A DNA stretch of 64,000 nucleotides from Arthrobacter liuii (GCF_014639275.1 NZ_BMFW01000005.1:62001-126000), one strand, 5' to 3'. Positions 1 to 6,124 are shown, counted from the stretch's first letter. Notes: generated from the sequence alone by a model not told the origin. A program made the numbers and translations.

Positions 1-565
1 CCATGAACGTGGTTACTTCGGCGAGCATGAGGGAAACGTATTCGGCGTCGTAGTCGATGATGTACTCGGCAAAGTCAAGGAATGACTTGATGACGGCGAG
101 GCGGACGCGGCGCATGCCCGTGGTGAACATCTGCCACATGGCCTGGTCTTTGTAGCCGGGCGGGATCTGGTCGGTGAGCGGTTCGCCCCATTCCCCGTCA
201 AGGGTTGAGGATTTCGCTTCGAAGAGTTCGGTCCCGTCCGGCGTGTGGATGATCCCGTCGGGGGTGGATGCCGCCCATGGGATTTCCTTGTGGACCCACA
301 TGCCGGTTTCGGTGACCTGCCATTCGGGGTGCTGGTCGCGGAACCATGCGCGGACGGCTGGTTCGAGGTAGTGGCCGCGGCGTTTGATGTCGTCGTCGGC
401 TTCGGGTTGGATCTGACCCGCCATCTTGAGCCAGAGGGAGAGGTAGGAGTCGTAGGTGGAGTGCTTCATGATGGCGGAGACTTTGCTGGCTGTCATGTAG
501 GTCATCCACTGCGCGGACCCTGGCTGCACTTCGGGGAGTGACCGGTCTTCAAAGGTGACGCTCAT
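1..565 (-). CDS. YqaJ-family phage exonuclease/recombinase, 3' part cut by window edge
   Basis: At least 188 codons are read leftward from an ATG at 565, and the frame is still open at base 1. The product resembles the lambda-exonuclease-like YqaJ viral recombinase family, which resects DNA ends for phage recombination, usually with a RecT-type annealing partner. Visible signatures are an N-terminal WMTYMTASKVSAIM stretch, RRGHYLEPAVRAWF, the ASTPDG catalytic-aspartate segment, an E-x-K pair shortly after (LFEAKSS) and the PGYKDQAMWQM helix. AGGAGG sits seven bases before the ATG, and the start overlaps the stop of the upstream 59-codon gene by four bases, which supports this start. A RecT or ssDNA-binding gene would be expected just to the left, outside the window. 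Function is inferred from family signatures; the C-terminus is unseen. Confidence 0.75.
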   Translation of the reverse strand, partial: MSVTFEDRSLPEVQPGSAQWMTYMTASKVSAIMKHSTYDSYLSLWLKMAGQIQPEADDDIKRRGHYLEPAVRAWFRDQHPEWQVTETGMWVHKEIPWAASTPDGIIHTPDGTELFEAKSSTLDGEWGEPLTDQIPPGYKDQAMWQMFTTGMRRVRLAVIKSFLDFAEYIIDYDAEYVSLMLAEVTTFM

Positions 566-741
566 CTTCTGGCCTCCTGCTTCTGCTGCCATGCGGCGAG
601 TCGTGCGGTGGATGGGTTTGCGTGGCCGTAGGCGGTGGGCTGCTCCTGTGGTGCGCCGTCGGTGTCGCAGGTGCAGTCGGTGCAGGTGTGGTGGCCTTGG
701 TCGCAGATGGCGGCTCCGCGGCAGTAGCAGCTAGTCGCCAT
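562..741 (-). CDS. Cys-rich 59-residue phage protein
   Basis: A 59-codon gene whose N-terminal half carries six cysteines and two adjacent histidines (residues 5, 7, 13, 17, 18, 20, 23, 25), a spacing that suggests one or two small metal sites. The C-terminal half is polar. No family is recognised. The ATG at 741 overlaps the end of the previous gene by 11 bases, and its stop overlaps the next start by four bases (ATGA), so it is probably translated by coupling in the leftward operon. Function unknown. Confidence 0.55.
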   Translation of the reverse strand: MATSCYCRGAAICDQGHHTCTDCTCDTDGAPQEQPTAYGHANPSTARLAAWQQKQEARR

Positions 742-922
742 TGCGGGCCTCTTTGAACTTCTCGTAGGCCTCGTCGTTGCCGTCGTCTTCGGCGTGGAGT
801 TCAGCGTTGTGGTTGGCCGCCCATTCCTCGGCGTCGTCTTCGTTCTCGAAGGGGCCTGATGCGGTGGGGCATTCGGTGCAGATCGCTTCATAGAGGATTT
901 CCTCTTGGACTGTCGCGCTCAT
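731..922 (-). CDS. acidic 63-residue phage protein
   Basis: A 63-codon gene, strongly acidic, with a central ENEDDAEEWAANHNAE stretch that looks helical and a CTEC pair near residue 15-18. The start at 922 overlaps by four bases the stop of a possible 12-codon upstream peptide. The frame upstream of 922 is open further but has no ribosome-binding site, so the ATG at 922 is preferred. No family recognised. Confidence 0.6.
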   Translation of the reverse strand: MSATVQEEILYEAICTECPTASGPFENEDDAEEWAANHNAELHAEDDGNDEAYEKFKEARNGD

Positions 923-957
923 CTTCTGCCGGCTTTGGTAGTGTGGGTGTTGAACAT
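919..957 (-). CDS. possible 12-codon leader peptide
   Basis: An ATG with GAAGG upstream opens a 12-codon frame (MFNTHTTKAGRR) that ends in an ATGA overlap with the 63-codon gene. The overlap style matches the other coupled genes of this operon, which is the main argument that it is translated. It could equally be chance. Confidence 0.25.
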   Translation of the reverse strand: MFNTHTTKAGRR

Positions 958-982
958 TGGAGCCTTCTTCCGGTGTTCGTTG

Positions 983-1008
983 AGCGGTAGGGTTGCAGCC
1001 CTGCCGCT
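983..1008. terminator. 10-bp hairpin between two leftward genes
   Basis: Arms 983-992 and 999-1008 pair over 10 bp (one G-T wobble) around a six-base loop. Read on the plus strand it is followed by TCTTTGTTTG, so it resembles a rho-independent terminator opposing rightward transcription. Read on the minus strand it has no T tract and lies in the 5' leader of the genes at 957 and 922, inside the only sizeable gap (958-1091) of the leftward operon. Confidence 0.45.
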
Positions 1009-1091
1009 CTTTGTTTGTGTGTACAGGGAACACTCTACATGTCCGTAATGACAAAAACGAGTGTTTGAGGCACGAATCCGGAAAGTTTTTT

Positions 1092-1448
1092 TCAGGCTTC
1101 GAGAAGCGATAGTCCGGGGCGGTGGAGCTCCCATGGGTTGATGCCTTCGGCGGGGATTCCGCGGACTCTCCTGTCTTCGGTGAACCGGGCGAGCGACATG
1201 CGTGCGGCCGTGATTTGCTCCTCGGTCATGGGGGCGCGGTTGCTGATGCCCCTGGGTGCCAGTGCCGGGTCGACGGGGATGGCCCTGGTTTTCCCGTTCC
1301 GTGCCCGCCAGCAGGTCATGCAAGCCCCGTCCGCGGTCACTGCTGACAGGAAGCCTTCGGGGAGTGCGGGCCGGGACTTCCCGGCGTCCTTCCGGTCCCG
1401 GAACCGCCAGAATGTCGCCCGCCCGCAGCCGGGGCAGATCGCCTTCAT
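1092..1448 (-). CDS. zinc-ribbon-like phage protein
   Basis: 118 codons. Residues 5-8 read CPGC and residues about 43-46 read CMTC, giving a Cys4 knuckle typical of small zinc-binding nucleic-acid proteins. A C-terminal helix containing MTEEQITAARMSLARF could be a DNA-contacting or packing element. The start overlaps the preceding gene's stop by four bases. No known family is recognised; a regulatory or nucleic-acid-binding role is inference. Confidence 0.6.
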   Translation of the reverse strand: MKAICPGCGRATFWRFRDRKDAGKSRPALPEGFLSAVTADGACMTCWRARNGKTRAIPVDPALAPRGISNRAPMTEEQITAARMSLARFTEDRRVRGIPAEGINPWELHRPGLSLLEA

Positions 1449-1729
1449 GCGTTCACCGGGCCGAGGATCTCATGCGCTTCGTTCGCGGTGGTGATCGCGC
1501 CGCAACTTCCGCAGATGACGGTGAGGGCCGCCCGGATGGTGTTCACCATTTTCTGACATGCAGCGAACGCATGAGATGGAGGCTGGCAGGGGTGGATTGC
1601 CCGAATGTAGTGGGTCGCCGGGCCGTCGTCGTGGAACAGCTTCGTCACCGTGTGCTGCGAGTGCTCGCACGGTACGGCGTCCATTTCCCCGACGAGCGCT
1701 GCGACGTCGATGTCTGTTGCGGTGCTCAT
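1445..1729 (-). CDS. Cys/His-containing phage protein
   Basis: 94 codons. Several cysteines and histidines (CEHSQH near residue 21, IHPCQ near 45, then CxxC as CGSC near 73) make metal binding likely, but no family is recognised. The start and stop both overlap neighbours by four bases, so it is embedded in the coupled leftward operon. It directly precedes the zinc-ribbon protein ending at 1092. Confidence 0.6.
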   Translation of the reverse strand: MSTATDIDVAALVGEMDAVPCEHSQHTVTKLFHDDGPATHYIRAIHPCQPPSHAFAACQKMVNTIRAALTVICGSCGAITTANEAHEILGPVNA

Positions 1730-1857
1730 GGCGCCACCATGAGGAGGGCGACGAATGCGGTGGCTGCAGCGGGCAGGAGGATCAGGGCGGTGATGGCGGA
1801 GAGGATGCCCATGACGAGCTCCCCGCGTTTGGTGAGGCGGATGGGTTGCTGGCTCAT
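1726..1857 (-). CDS. 43-residue single-pass membrane protein
   Basis: 43 codons: a short basic N-terminus (QPIRLTKRGE) followed by one hydrophobic helix from about residue 15 to the end, so most likely one membrane segment with the N-terminus in the cytoplasm. AGGAGG lies upstream of the ATG at 1857. Function unknown. The frame is open further upstream to 1983, so an 85-codon fusion form is formally possible (see the entry at 1854-1983). Confidence 0.5.
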   Translation of the reverse strand: MSQQPIRLTKRGELVMGILSAITALILLPAAATAFVALLMVAP

Positions 1858-1983
1858 TTCGCGGCCTCCTGTGCTGCGAGTTCTTTGGCGTCGTGGATGG
1901 CGGCGCGGGGCTGACGGAAGTTTTCGGGCGTCTCGGGGATGGCTTCGATGGCGGCGAGGACGGTTCTTGCGGGTGATGGTCAT
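1854..1983 (-). pseudogene. 42-codon small gene with an apparent one-base frameshift
   Basis: The ATG at 1983 overlaps the previous stop in the usual ATGA manner. After six codons (MTITRK) the frame turns into an Arg/Pro/His-rich string. The frame one base over reads as well-formed protein (TVLAAIEAIPETPENF and on) and ends in a stop that overlaps the ATG of the next gene. Removing one A from AAGAACC around 1967-1970 would restore a continuous 42-codon gene. It is either a real frameshift, a sequencing error or programmed slippage; these cannot be told apart here. Confidence 0.35.
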
Positions 1984-2120
1984 TTCGACTCCTGGTGTTC
2001 GATGGCGCTTTCGCCCGTGATGCGGGCTATCTGGTTGAGTGCTTCGGTCTGGCTGATGCGGCCCCGGTAGTAGTCCTCAAGGGCGGCGTTGATGGCTTCC
2101 ATGGCTTCGTGGTCGGTCAT
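1980..2120 (-). CDS. 46-residue helical phage protein
   Basis: 46 codons, predicted mostly helical from composition (MTDHEAMEAINAALEDYYRG at the start), acidic, with no cysteines. It starts within the stop of the preceding gene and ends within the start of the next small frame. No family recognised. Confidence 0.55.
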   Translation of the reverse strand: MTDHEAMEAINAALEDYYRGRISQTEALNQIARITGESAIEHQESK

Positions 2121-2332
2121 GCCGTGATGGCCTTTTGGTATCGGCTTCGAATGTCCGACTGCATCTCGATAAGCGTTTCGATGATGAGTTCGACAGCTCG
2201 CGGGTCGAGTAAGATCTCGTGATCGCCGGGGCCGCGCTTCCGGTCCCACGTGTCCAGCGCGATGCATTCATCCTCGAAGTAGAGGGCCAGGCCTTGCTCG
2301 CGTTCATGGTCGACGTATTCGAACCGGGCCAT
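2117..2332 (-). CDS. 71-residue phage protein
   Basis: 71 codons from ATG 2332 (a GTG one codon upstream is an alternative). The product begins MARFEYVDHEREQGLALYF, and the middle reads as beta-strand followed by an amphipathic helix near the C-terminus (AVELIIETLIEMQSDIR). It overlaps both neighbours. No family recognised. Confidence 0.55.
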   Translation of the reverse strand: MARFEYVDHEREQGLALYFEDECIALDTWDRKRGPGDHEILLDPRAVELIIETLIEMQSDIRSRYQKAITA

Positions 2333-2703
2333 CACGCCGCCCGTCCTTCCTGGATTGCTTTGAATGCGCCCACTGACAGGACTTCGGTGACGTTGTCGTG
2401 GAGGGTGTTGGCGAGTTCGTCGCGGAGGTCGGCTTGGTTGTTGTAGCGGGTGTCGATGCGGTGGTGGGTGCCGGCGTCGACTGACTGGATTTCTTCGAGG
2501 GTGGTGAGCAGTTCGCGGAGGTCGCCCATGGCCTTAGCGCTGATGTCGGTGCCGAGTTCGTTGTCGAGGTACTTGGCCAACCGTTCGGCGCGCTCGTCCC
2601 ATTCGTGGCCGGGTTCGTCCCATGGGGTGTCTTCGGTGAACTGGCGGCACTGGGAGAGGATGACGGCGCGGGCGTGGCGTTCGGTGGTTTTGCGGATGGA
2701 CAT
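2332..2703 (-). CDS. 123-residue phage protein
   Basis: 123 codons from ATG 2703, which shares a base with the TAA of the preceding gene. The protein is charged and probably all-helical, with no cysteines and no membrane segment. No family recognised. The frame is open 16 codons further upstream, but that stretch lies inside the preceding gene. Confidence 0.6.
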   Translation of the reverse strand: MSIRKTTERHARAVILSQCRQFTEDTPWDEPGHEWDERAERLAKYLDNELGTDISAKAMGDLRELLTTLEEIQSVDAGTHHRIDTRYNNQADLRDELANTLHDNVTEVLSVGAFKAIQEGRAA

Positions 2704-2876
2704 TAGGCGGCCCAGCTTTCGGTGGCGTTGGTTGCGCGGTGGGTTCCCCATCCCGGGAGGATGCGGTGTCCGTTGGTGAGGTACTGGATCGCGTCCTTGC
2801 GGTCCTGCTCACGGTTCCGGGGGCCGGCGTGTGAACCGTTGGCGGGTTCGATGTGGGGGAGGCCTTGGCTGTTCAT
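2703..2876 (-). CDS. 57-residue phage protein
   Basis: 57 codons starting MNSQGLPHIEPANGSH and ending in WAA. The ATG at 2876 overlaps the HTH gene's stop by four bases (ATGA), and AAGGAG lies eight bases before it. The overlap pattern and ribosome-binding site support translation. No family recognised. Confidence 0.55.
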   Translation of the reverse strand: MNSQGLPHIEPANGSHAGPRNREQDRKDAIQYLTNGHRILPGWGTHRATNATESWAA

Positions 2877-3097
2877 CGCGTTCTCCTTGTGCGGCGCGTG
2901 GTGCGCGTTGTGGTGGGTGGTGCTGCTTCGGATGTGGTGAGGATGGTGTTGAGGTGGTTCTCGGTGAAGCGGATGGTGCGGGGCCCGAACTTGAGGTAGG
3001 GCCAGGTGCCTTCGCGGGCGTTGGTGCGGATGGTGGCGGGTTTGAGTTGGAGGATTTCGGCTAGCTGGGTGACGGTGTAGGTCCGCGGTTCGGTCAT
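2873..3097 (-). CDS. MerR/excisionase-type helix-turn-helix protein
   Basis: 74 codons. Residues 7-40 form a winged HTH of the excisionase/MerR class (TVTQLAEILQLKPATIRTNA then GTWPYLKFGPRTIRF), the fold shared by phage Xis proteins and small DNA-binding regulators. A basic Thr/Arg-rich tail follows. It sits in the middle of the early leftward operon, so a role as recombination directionality factor or regulator is plausible, but nothing in the sequence chooses between them. Confidence 0.7.
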   Translation of the reverse strand: MTEPRTYTVTQLAEILQLKPATIRTNAREGTWPYLKFGPRTIRFTENHLNTILTTSEAAPPTTTRTTRRTRRTR

Positions 3098-3312
3098 TTG
3101 CGGGCGAGGTGCGCGACTTGCCGGATGGCGAGGATGCGGAACTGGATGATCTTCGCGGCTTCTTCGAGGGTGATTTCGCGGTGCTTGGCTTTCATCCAGT
3201 CGGCGGGGCCTGTGGTTTGGTTCTTGCCTGCCCGGTCGGTGATGCGGCGCCTGACGGGCCAGCCGGTGGAGTGCTGCGGGAGTCGGGTCTTAGCGCTGGT
3301 GGTGGATGACAT
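3094..3312 (-). CDS. basic 72-residue phage protein
   Basis: 72 codons from ATG 3312, preceded by AAGGA. The product is strongly basic, with a C-terminal helix (EEAAKIIQFRILAIRQVAHL). The first 23 bases overlap the 43-codon gene upstream in another frame. No family recognised. Confidence 0.55.
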   Translation of the reverse strand: MSSTTSAKTRLPQHSTGWPVRRRITDRAGKNQTTGPADWMKAKHREITLEEAAKIIQFRILAIRQVAHLARK

Positions 3313-3421
3313 GGTGTTCCTTCGGGATGAGGGAGGTGACGGCGGTTCTTGTTTCGGCGGCGGTGAGGTCGGCGTCGATGATGGCGTGGACTGCGTGGCG
3401 GAGGGCTTCAAGGTAGGTCAC
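3290..3421 (-). CDS. 43-residue phage protein, GTG start
   Basis: 43 codons from a GTG at 3421 that overlaps the stop of the preceding gene (GTGA). It reads VTYLEALRHAVHAIIDADLT at the start, then a second short helix. Codon use matches the neighbours. No family recognised; reality rests on the coupling and on filling an otherwise empty gap. Confidence 0.45.
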   Translation of the reverse strand: MTYLEALRHAVHAIIDADLTAAETRTAVTSLIPKEHHVIHHQR

Positions 3422-3696
3422 GCGCTACAGCCCTGCCAGGTGTAGGAGCTGCCGCCGCGGCGGGAGGGGCGGGCTGAGGGGCGGTAGTCGACTTTGCGGA
3501 TGATGCGGGCGCGGGCTGCCTGCCCGAACAGGTTCCCCCACATGGCAGAACGGGGAGGCAGGGGGACGCCGTGGGCGATGAGGGTGTCGGAGTTGATCGG
3601 CCGGCCGTCTTGGGCGGCGAGTTCGGTGAGGACTGCGAGGGCCTGGGCGGTCCAGTCGGGGGCGGTCGGGTCTTCGAGGACTGCAGCGCGGGTCAT
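3418..3696 (-). CDS. 92-residue phage protein, winged-helix-like
   Basis: 92 codons. The N-terminal half looks helical (VLTELAAQDGRPINSDTL), followed by SAMWGNLFGQAARARIIRKV and an Arg/Gly-rich strand (SRRGGSSYTWQG), a layout typical of small winged-helix DNA-binding proteins in actinophages. The family is not recognised with certainty. Its start overlaps the upstream stop by four bases. Confidence 0.6.
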   Translation of the reverse strand: MTRAAVLEDPTAPDWTAQALAVLTELAAQDGRPINSDTLIAHGVPLPPRSAMWGNLFGQAARARIIRKVDYRPSARPSRRGGSSYTWQGCSA

Positions 3697-3983
3697 GCCG
3701 CGACCTCGTAACCTGCGCTGCGGAGGGCTTCGGTGTGGTCAAGAGTGCCCTTGGTAGAGCCGGGCAGTTCGCCCCAGTCGGCAATTTCGCCATCCTCGTC
3801 AGCCGGGAAGATGTACGTCTCGGTGGATTCCCATAAGCGGAGTCCGAAGCCGGGGAACCGGGCCGCGATGTCGACAGCCGAGACTACGACGTATTCGTTG
3901 TCGCAGAGTGGCGGGTCCATTCGGTAGAGGGTTGCGTTGCCCTGCATGTTGCGGATTTGGCGGATCGGGGTTGCTGTGCTCAT
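3693..3983 (-). CDS. 96-residue phage protein
   Basis: 96 codons, no cysteine cluster or membrane segment, mixed alpha/beta composition (YVVVSAVDIAARFPGFGLRL near the middle). The ATG at 3983 follows the Cro-like gene's stop by two bases, placing it second in the leftward operon. No family recognised. Confidence 0.6.
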   Translation of the reverse strand: MSTATPIRQIRNMQGNATLYRMDPPLCDNEYVVVSAVDIAARFPGFGLRLWESTETYIFPADEDGEIADWGELPGSTKGTLDHTEALRSAGYEVAA

Positions 3984-3985
3984 TT

Positions 3986-4294
3986 CTACTTGCTCGCTTT
4001 CTTGGGTACGTCGCGGGTGACGGTGATGAGTTTCGGGGTGAAGAGGGCGTTCGCCGGAAGGTTGAACAGTTCGGCGATGGCGAGTGCCACGTCGTGGTTG
4101 ACGGTGTTGCGGTGGCCGGAGCGGAGGTGGCCGATGGTGGATTTGTTGATGCTGGCTTTGGACCGCTTGCGGATGAGGACGAGTTGGACGGCTTCGGTGA
4201 GGGTGCGGACGGTGTATTCGTTGGCTTTCATGAGCTGGGCGAACATGTCGGCGTTACTGAGTTTGATGTCGAGCCTCTCGGTGGTGGTGCGCAT
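3986..4294 (-). CDS. Cro-like helix-turn-helix regulator
   Basis: 102 codons from ATG 4294, with AGGAG eight bases upstream. Residues about 26-75 read as a XRE/Cro-type HTH: helix TVRTLTEAVQLVLIRKR, turn and recognition segment KSTIGHLRSGHRNTV, then AIAELFNLPANALF. It is the first gene of the leftward operon and is divergent from the repressor at 4544, the normal place for the lytic-side Cro protein in a phage genetic switch. The promoter and operators between the two are listed separately. Assignment as the Cro counterpart is by position and fold. Confidence 0.7.
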   Translation of the reverse strand: MRTTTERLDIKLSNADMFAQLMKANEYTVRTLTEAVQLVLIRKRSKASINKSTIGHLRSGHRNTVNHDVALAIAELFNLPANALFTPKLITVTRDVPKKASK

Positions 4295-4381
4295 TTGGAT
4301 CTCCTGTTGCCGTTCGTGGTCGATGGTCCGTGCAACAGGTCAGGTGGAGACCTAGTCCCTTGTCTGTTGCGCGATACATCG

Positions 4382-4411
4382 AACATACACGTTTGTAATC
4401 GGTCCTGTCTA
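4382..4411 (-). promoter_or_regulatory. leftward early promoter of the phage switch
   Basis: Read on the minus strand: -35 TAGACA (4411-4406), an 18-bp spacer and -10 TATGTT (4387-4382) preceded by TG. It lies about 90 bases before the Cro-like gene. The -35 box is part of the operator at 4405-4417, so repressor binding would block it. Confidence 0.5.
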
Positions 4412-4417
4412 CAGTTT
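4405..4417 (+). promoter_or_regulatory. repressor operator, copy 1
   Basis: CTGTCTACAGTTT contains the TGTCTACA core shared with the two other copies at 4479-4491 and 5055-5067, but is weaker in the flanks. It covers the -35 box of the leftward promoter. Confidence 0.45.
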
Positions 4418-4474
4418 AGTTAGTAAAGTCGTTGGATTTGCCTAGGAACTTGGGGACGCGCGGTAATCACAGCC

Positions 4475-4503
4475 ATGTCATTTGTAGACACTGGCCGTAA
4501 AAT
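4475..4503 (+). promoter_or_regulatory. promoter of the repressor gene
   Basis: -35 ATGTCA (4475-4480), a 17-bp spacer and -10 TAAAAT (4498-4503). The predicted start of transcription near 4510 leaves a leader of about 34 bases before the ATG at 4544. An operator lies inside the spacer, implying autoregulation. Confidence 0.5.
4479..4491 (-). promoter_or_regulatory. repressor operator, copy 2
   Basis: On the minus strand it reads GTGTCTACAAATG, 12 of 13 bases identical to the copy at 5055-5067. It sits between the -35 and -10 boxes of the repressor promoter. Confidence 0.55.
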
Positions 4504-4543
4504 GTCCATTGACACATGCAACAGTGAACGGAAGATTGAGGTC

Positions 4544-5029
4544 ATGGCAGCTATCCCGAAGGCTTGGCAGGAACTGATGGACCAACAAGGCATCAGTTCC
4601 ATCCGGCAACTCGCAAAGGTCGCAGACCTTCCTGACCACAGCGCTATCAACCGCGTGATCATGAAGGGCACCAGCACCAGCGAGGAGAACATGATCAAGG
4701 TCGCACGGGCCCTAAAGGTCTCCGTCGAGGAGTTGTACCGGATCACCTCCGGGGTAGCTGCCAGGCCGCTGACGATGCCCGCGGGAACCGAGAAACTTTC
4801 GGAGCGTCAAAAGAACGCAGTGGCGGAGATAATACGCACGATGATCGAGGAGAAGGAATATGTCGAAATGTTTGTGGACAAGAAGACTGGGGACCCGGCC
4901 GAATCTGTTCAGGAGAAGATCCCGGCGCGGGCGATGAGCGCCCAGGAGCAGCATGAATTGGCGGCGCGCCGTCGTCTTTTCCCCGGCGAGTCGGACAGGC
5001 GCGCCGGTGGTGGTGAGAAACCGCGCTGA
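4544..5029 (+). CDS. phage immunity repressor (XRE-type HTH)
   Basis: 161 codons from ATG 4544, preceded by GAGG. An in-frame ATG at 4475 is rejected because it overlaps the promoter and operator. Residues about 5-60 hold a Cro/C1-type HTH (SIRQLAKVADLPDHSAINRV, then ENMIKVARALKVSVEELYRI). The C-terminal 90 residues are charged, with no Ser-Lys autoprotease signature, so this is not a LexA/CI self-cleaving repressor. Inactivation may instead involve the HExxH protein encoded next. It is divergent from the Cro-like gene and transcribed towards the attachment site. Controlled by the 13-bp operators around it (inference). Confidence 0.75.
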   Translation: MAAIPKAWQELMDQQGISSIRQLAKVADLPDHSAINRVIMKGTSTSEENMIKVARALKVSVEELYRITSGVAARPLTMPAGTEKLSERQKNAVAEIIRTMIEEKEYVEMFVDKKTGDPAESVQEKIPARAMSAQEQHELAARRRLFPGESDRRAGGGEKPR

Positions 5030-5054
5030 ACCTTCGGGAAACCTGCGCGTAGCC

Positions 5055-5067
5055 GTGTCTACAAGTG
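5055..5067 (+). promoter_or_regulatory. repressor operator, copy 3
   Basis: GTGTCTACAAGTG lies 26 bases after the repressor stop and about 100 bases before the metallopeptidase gene. The distance from any start suggests either control of a promoter for the next genes (a TTGTAG / TAACAT pair with 18-bp spacing follows at about 5080-5110) or a stoperator-like role. Confidence 0.5.
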
Positions 5068-5165
5068 GGCATAACTGGTGTTGTAGGCATTAAAGACGCT
5101 GGAGTAACATTCCTGTAACGCGGCCCTGCTGGGGGGCTGGTAGTGGGAATCTTGGGGCGTGTGCC

Positions 5166-5594
5166 GTGCGTGGTGTTGTGTTGGAAGAGATGCCTGATGG
5201 CATGCTGGGTTATTACGACCATGGCACTGGAAACATCTACGTTGACGAGAGACTGGACCGGCACGCCAGACAGCTCACGGTCACGCATGAGCGGTTCCAT
5301 AAGCTCCTGAAGCATCAGCCCTGCGGGACTCCCGGCTTGCGGGTCGCGCGTGAGATGCAGGTGGAGCGGATGACGGCAGAGTATTTCATCTCGTTCCGGG
5401 CGCTGCTGGATGCGTACAAGGCGTGCAGCGATATCGCGGCAGGGGCGAGAATATTGAATGTTGATGTTGAGCTGGTCTACGCGAGGATCAACAACCTCTC
5501 CAGGCTTGAGCGGACGATCCTGGAGGTGTGTGCGATGCGTTGCATCGGCGTCCAGCTTTCGAGGACGCACCCTGACGGCGCGCTCGTGCCGTAG
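5166..5594 (+). CDS. ImmA/IrrE-type metallopeptidase
   Basis: 142 codons, GTG start. Residues 41-45 are HERFH, an HExxH zinc site preceded by a hydrophobic strand (LTVT). A downstream helix ERMTAEYFISFRALLDA supplies the likely third ligand (Glu near residue 67 or 72). This layout is that of ImmA/IrrE proteases, which in mobile elements cleave the cognate repressor after DNA damage. It lies directly behind the repressor on the same strand, as in ICEBs1-like switches. The GTG at 5166 is preferred because the GC-rich run just before it resembles a ribosome-binding site, but other GTGs are close. Target and trigger are inference. Confidence 0.7.
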   Translation: MRGVVLEEMPDGMLGYYDHGTGNIYVDERLDRHARQLTVTHERFHKLLKHQPCGTPGLRVAREMQVERMTAEYFISFRALLDAYKACSDIAAGARILNVDVELVYARINNLSRLERTILEVCAMRCIGVQLSRTHPDGALVP

Positions 5595-5642
5595 GTGATT
5601 GACCGTCCCCGGTGGGGGCGGCGTAAAAATGGGAGTAGGGAA

Positions 5643-5708
5643 ATGAAACGGCTGCTTTGGGTTCCTCTGATTGTGCTGGGAGTGGCCGGCTTGGTGGTTG
5701 TTCCGTGA
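5643..5708 (+). CDS. 21-residue membrane micropeptide
   Basis: An ATG with GGGAGTAGGG just upstream opens 21 codons (MKRLLWVPLIVLGVAGLVVV then P). Two basic residues are followed by one hydrophobic helix. Its TGA overlaps the GTG of the next gene by four bases, so it is either a translated membrane peptide or a coupling leader. No family recognised. Confidence 0.4.
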   Translation: MKRLLWVPLIVLGVAGLVVVP

Positions 5709-6100
5709 CGGGTCCGACGCTGGCGCTGCTGATTCAGCAGGCGAAGGGCCGCCGCGTGGCGAAGGGTCACAAGGAAAGGTCCTTCCGCGAATTGAAGGAC
5801 ACTGCCGACGCGGCGGGCCACCATTCGACGCTTTCGTCGTGGCAGCAGTGGGCGATGCTCGATTATGAGCGGAAGCTGATGCCGGACCCTGCCACGATTA
5901 GGGCGTTCGCTGCGGGGCTTGAGGTTTCGGAGACGGAGGTGGTCTTGGCGGCTGCCCGTCAGCTTGGCCTGGACGTGGGCGAGGGTAACGACGCTGACCT
6001 CGTCCTCCCGGGTGCCGGGCATCTTCCCCCGGAGGATCGGAACGTGCTGGCGACCCTCGCGGCGGTGCTGGTGGCGAAGGGTGGAGCCGGGCGTGGGTGA
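5705..6100 (+). CDS. HTH-domain protein at element end
   Basis: 131 codons from a GTG at 5705 overlapping the stop of the micropeptide. Residues about 1-90 resemble a XRE-type HTH with a long loop (SFRELKDTADAAG, then TLSSWQQWAMLDYERKLMPD, then TIRAFAAGLEVSETEV). The rest is a Gly/Ala-rich tail. It is the last gene before the attachment repeats, where an integrase or excisionase would be expected, but it has no tyrosine- or serine-recombinase motif. Function unknown; DNA binding inferred. Confidence 0.55.
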   Translation: MTGPTLALLIQQAKGRRVAKGHKERSFRELKDTADAAGHHSTLSSWQQWAMLDYERKLMPDPATIRAFAAGLEVSETEVVLAAARQLGLDVGEGNDADLVLPGAGHLPPEDRNVLATLAAVLVAKGGAGRG

Positions 6101-6124
6101 TGTTTCAGAGTCAGTCGATTCCGG

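Noticed and set aside
1016..1040. Further copies of the 13-bp phage operator near the gap at 1010-1085
   Set aside because: Only a TCTACA fragment matches; flanks differ, so it is not counted as an operator.
4475..4543. Upstream ATG for the repressor giving 23 extra residues
   Set aside because: It coincides with the -35 box and operator; the ATG at 4544 has a ribosome-binding site and starts just before the HTH domain.
5705..6100. Integrase or excisionase next to the attachment site
   Set aside because: The 131-residue protein has an HTH-like core but no R-H-R-Y or serine-recombinase residues and is too short for an integrase.
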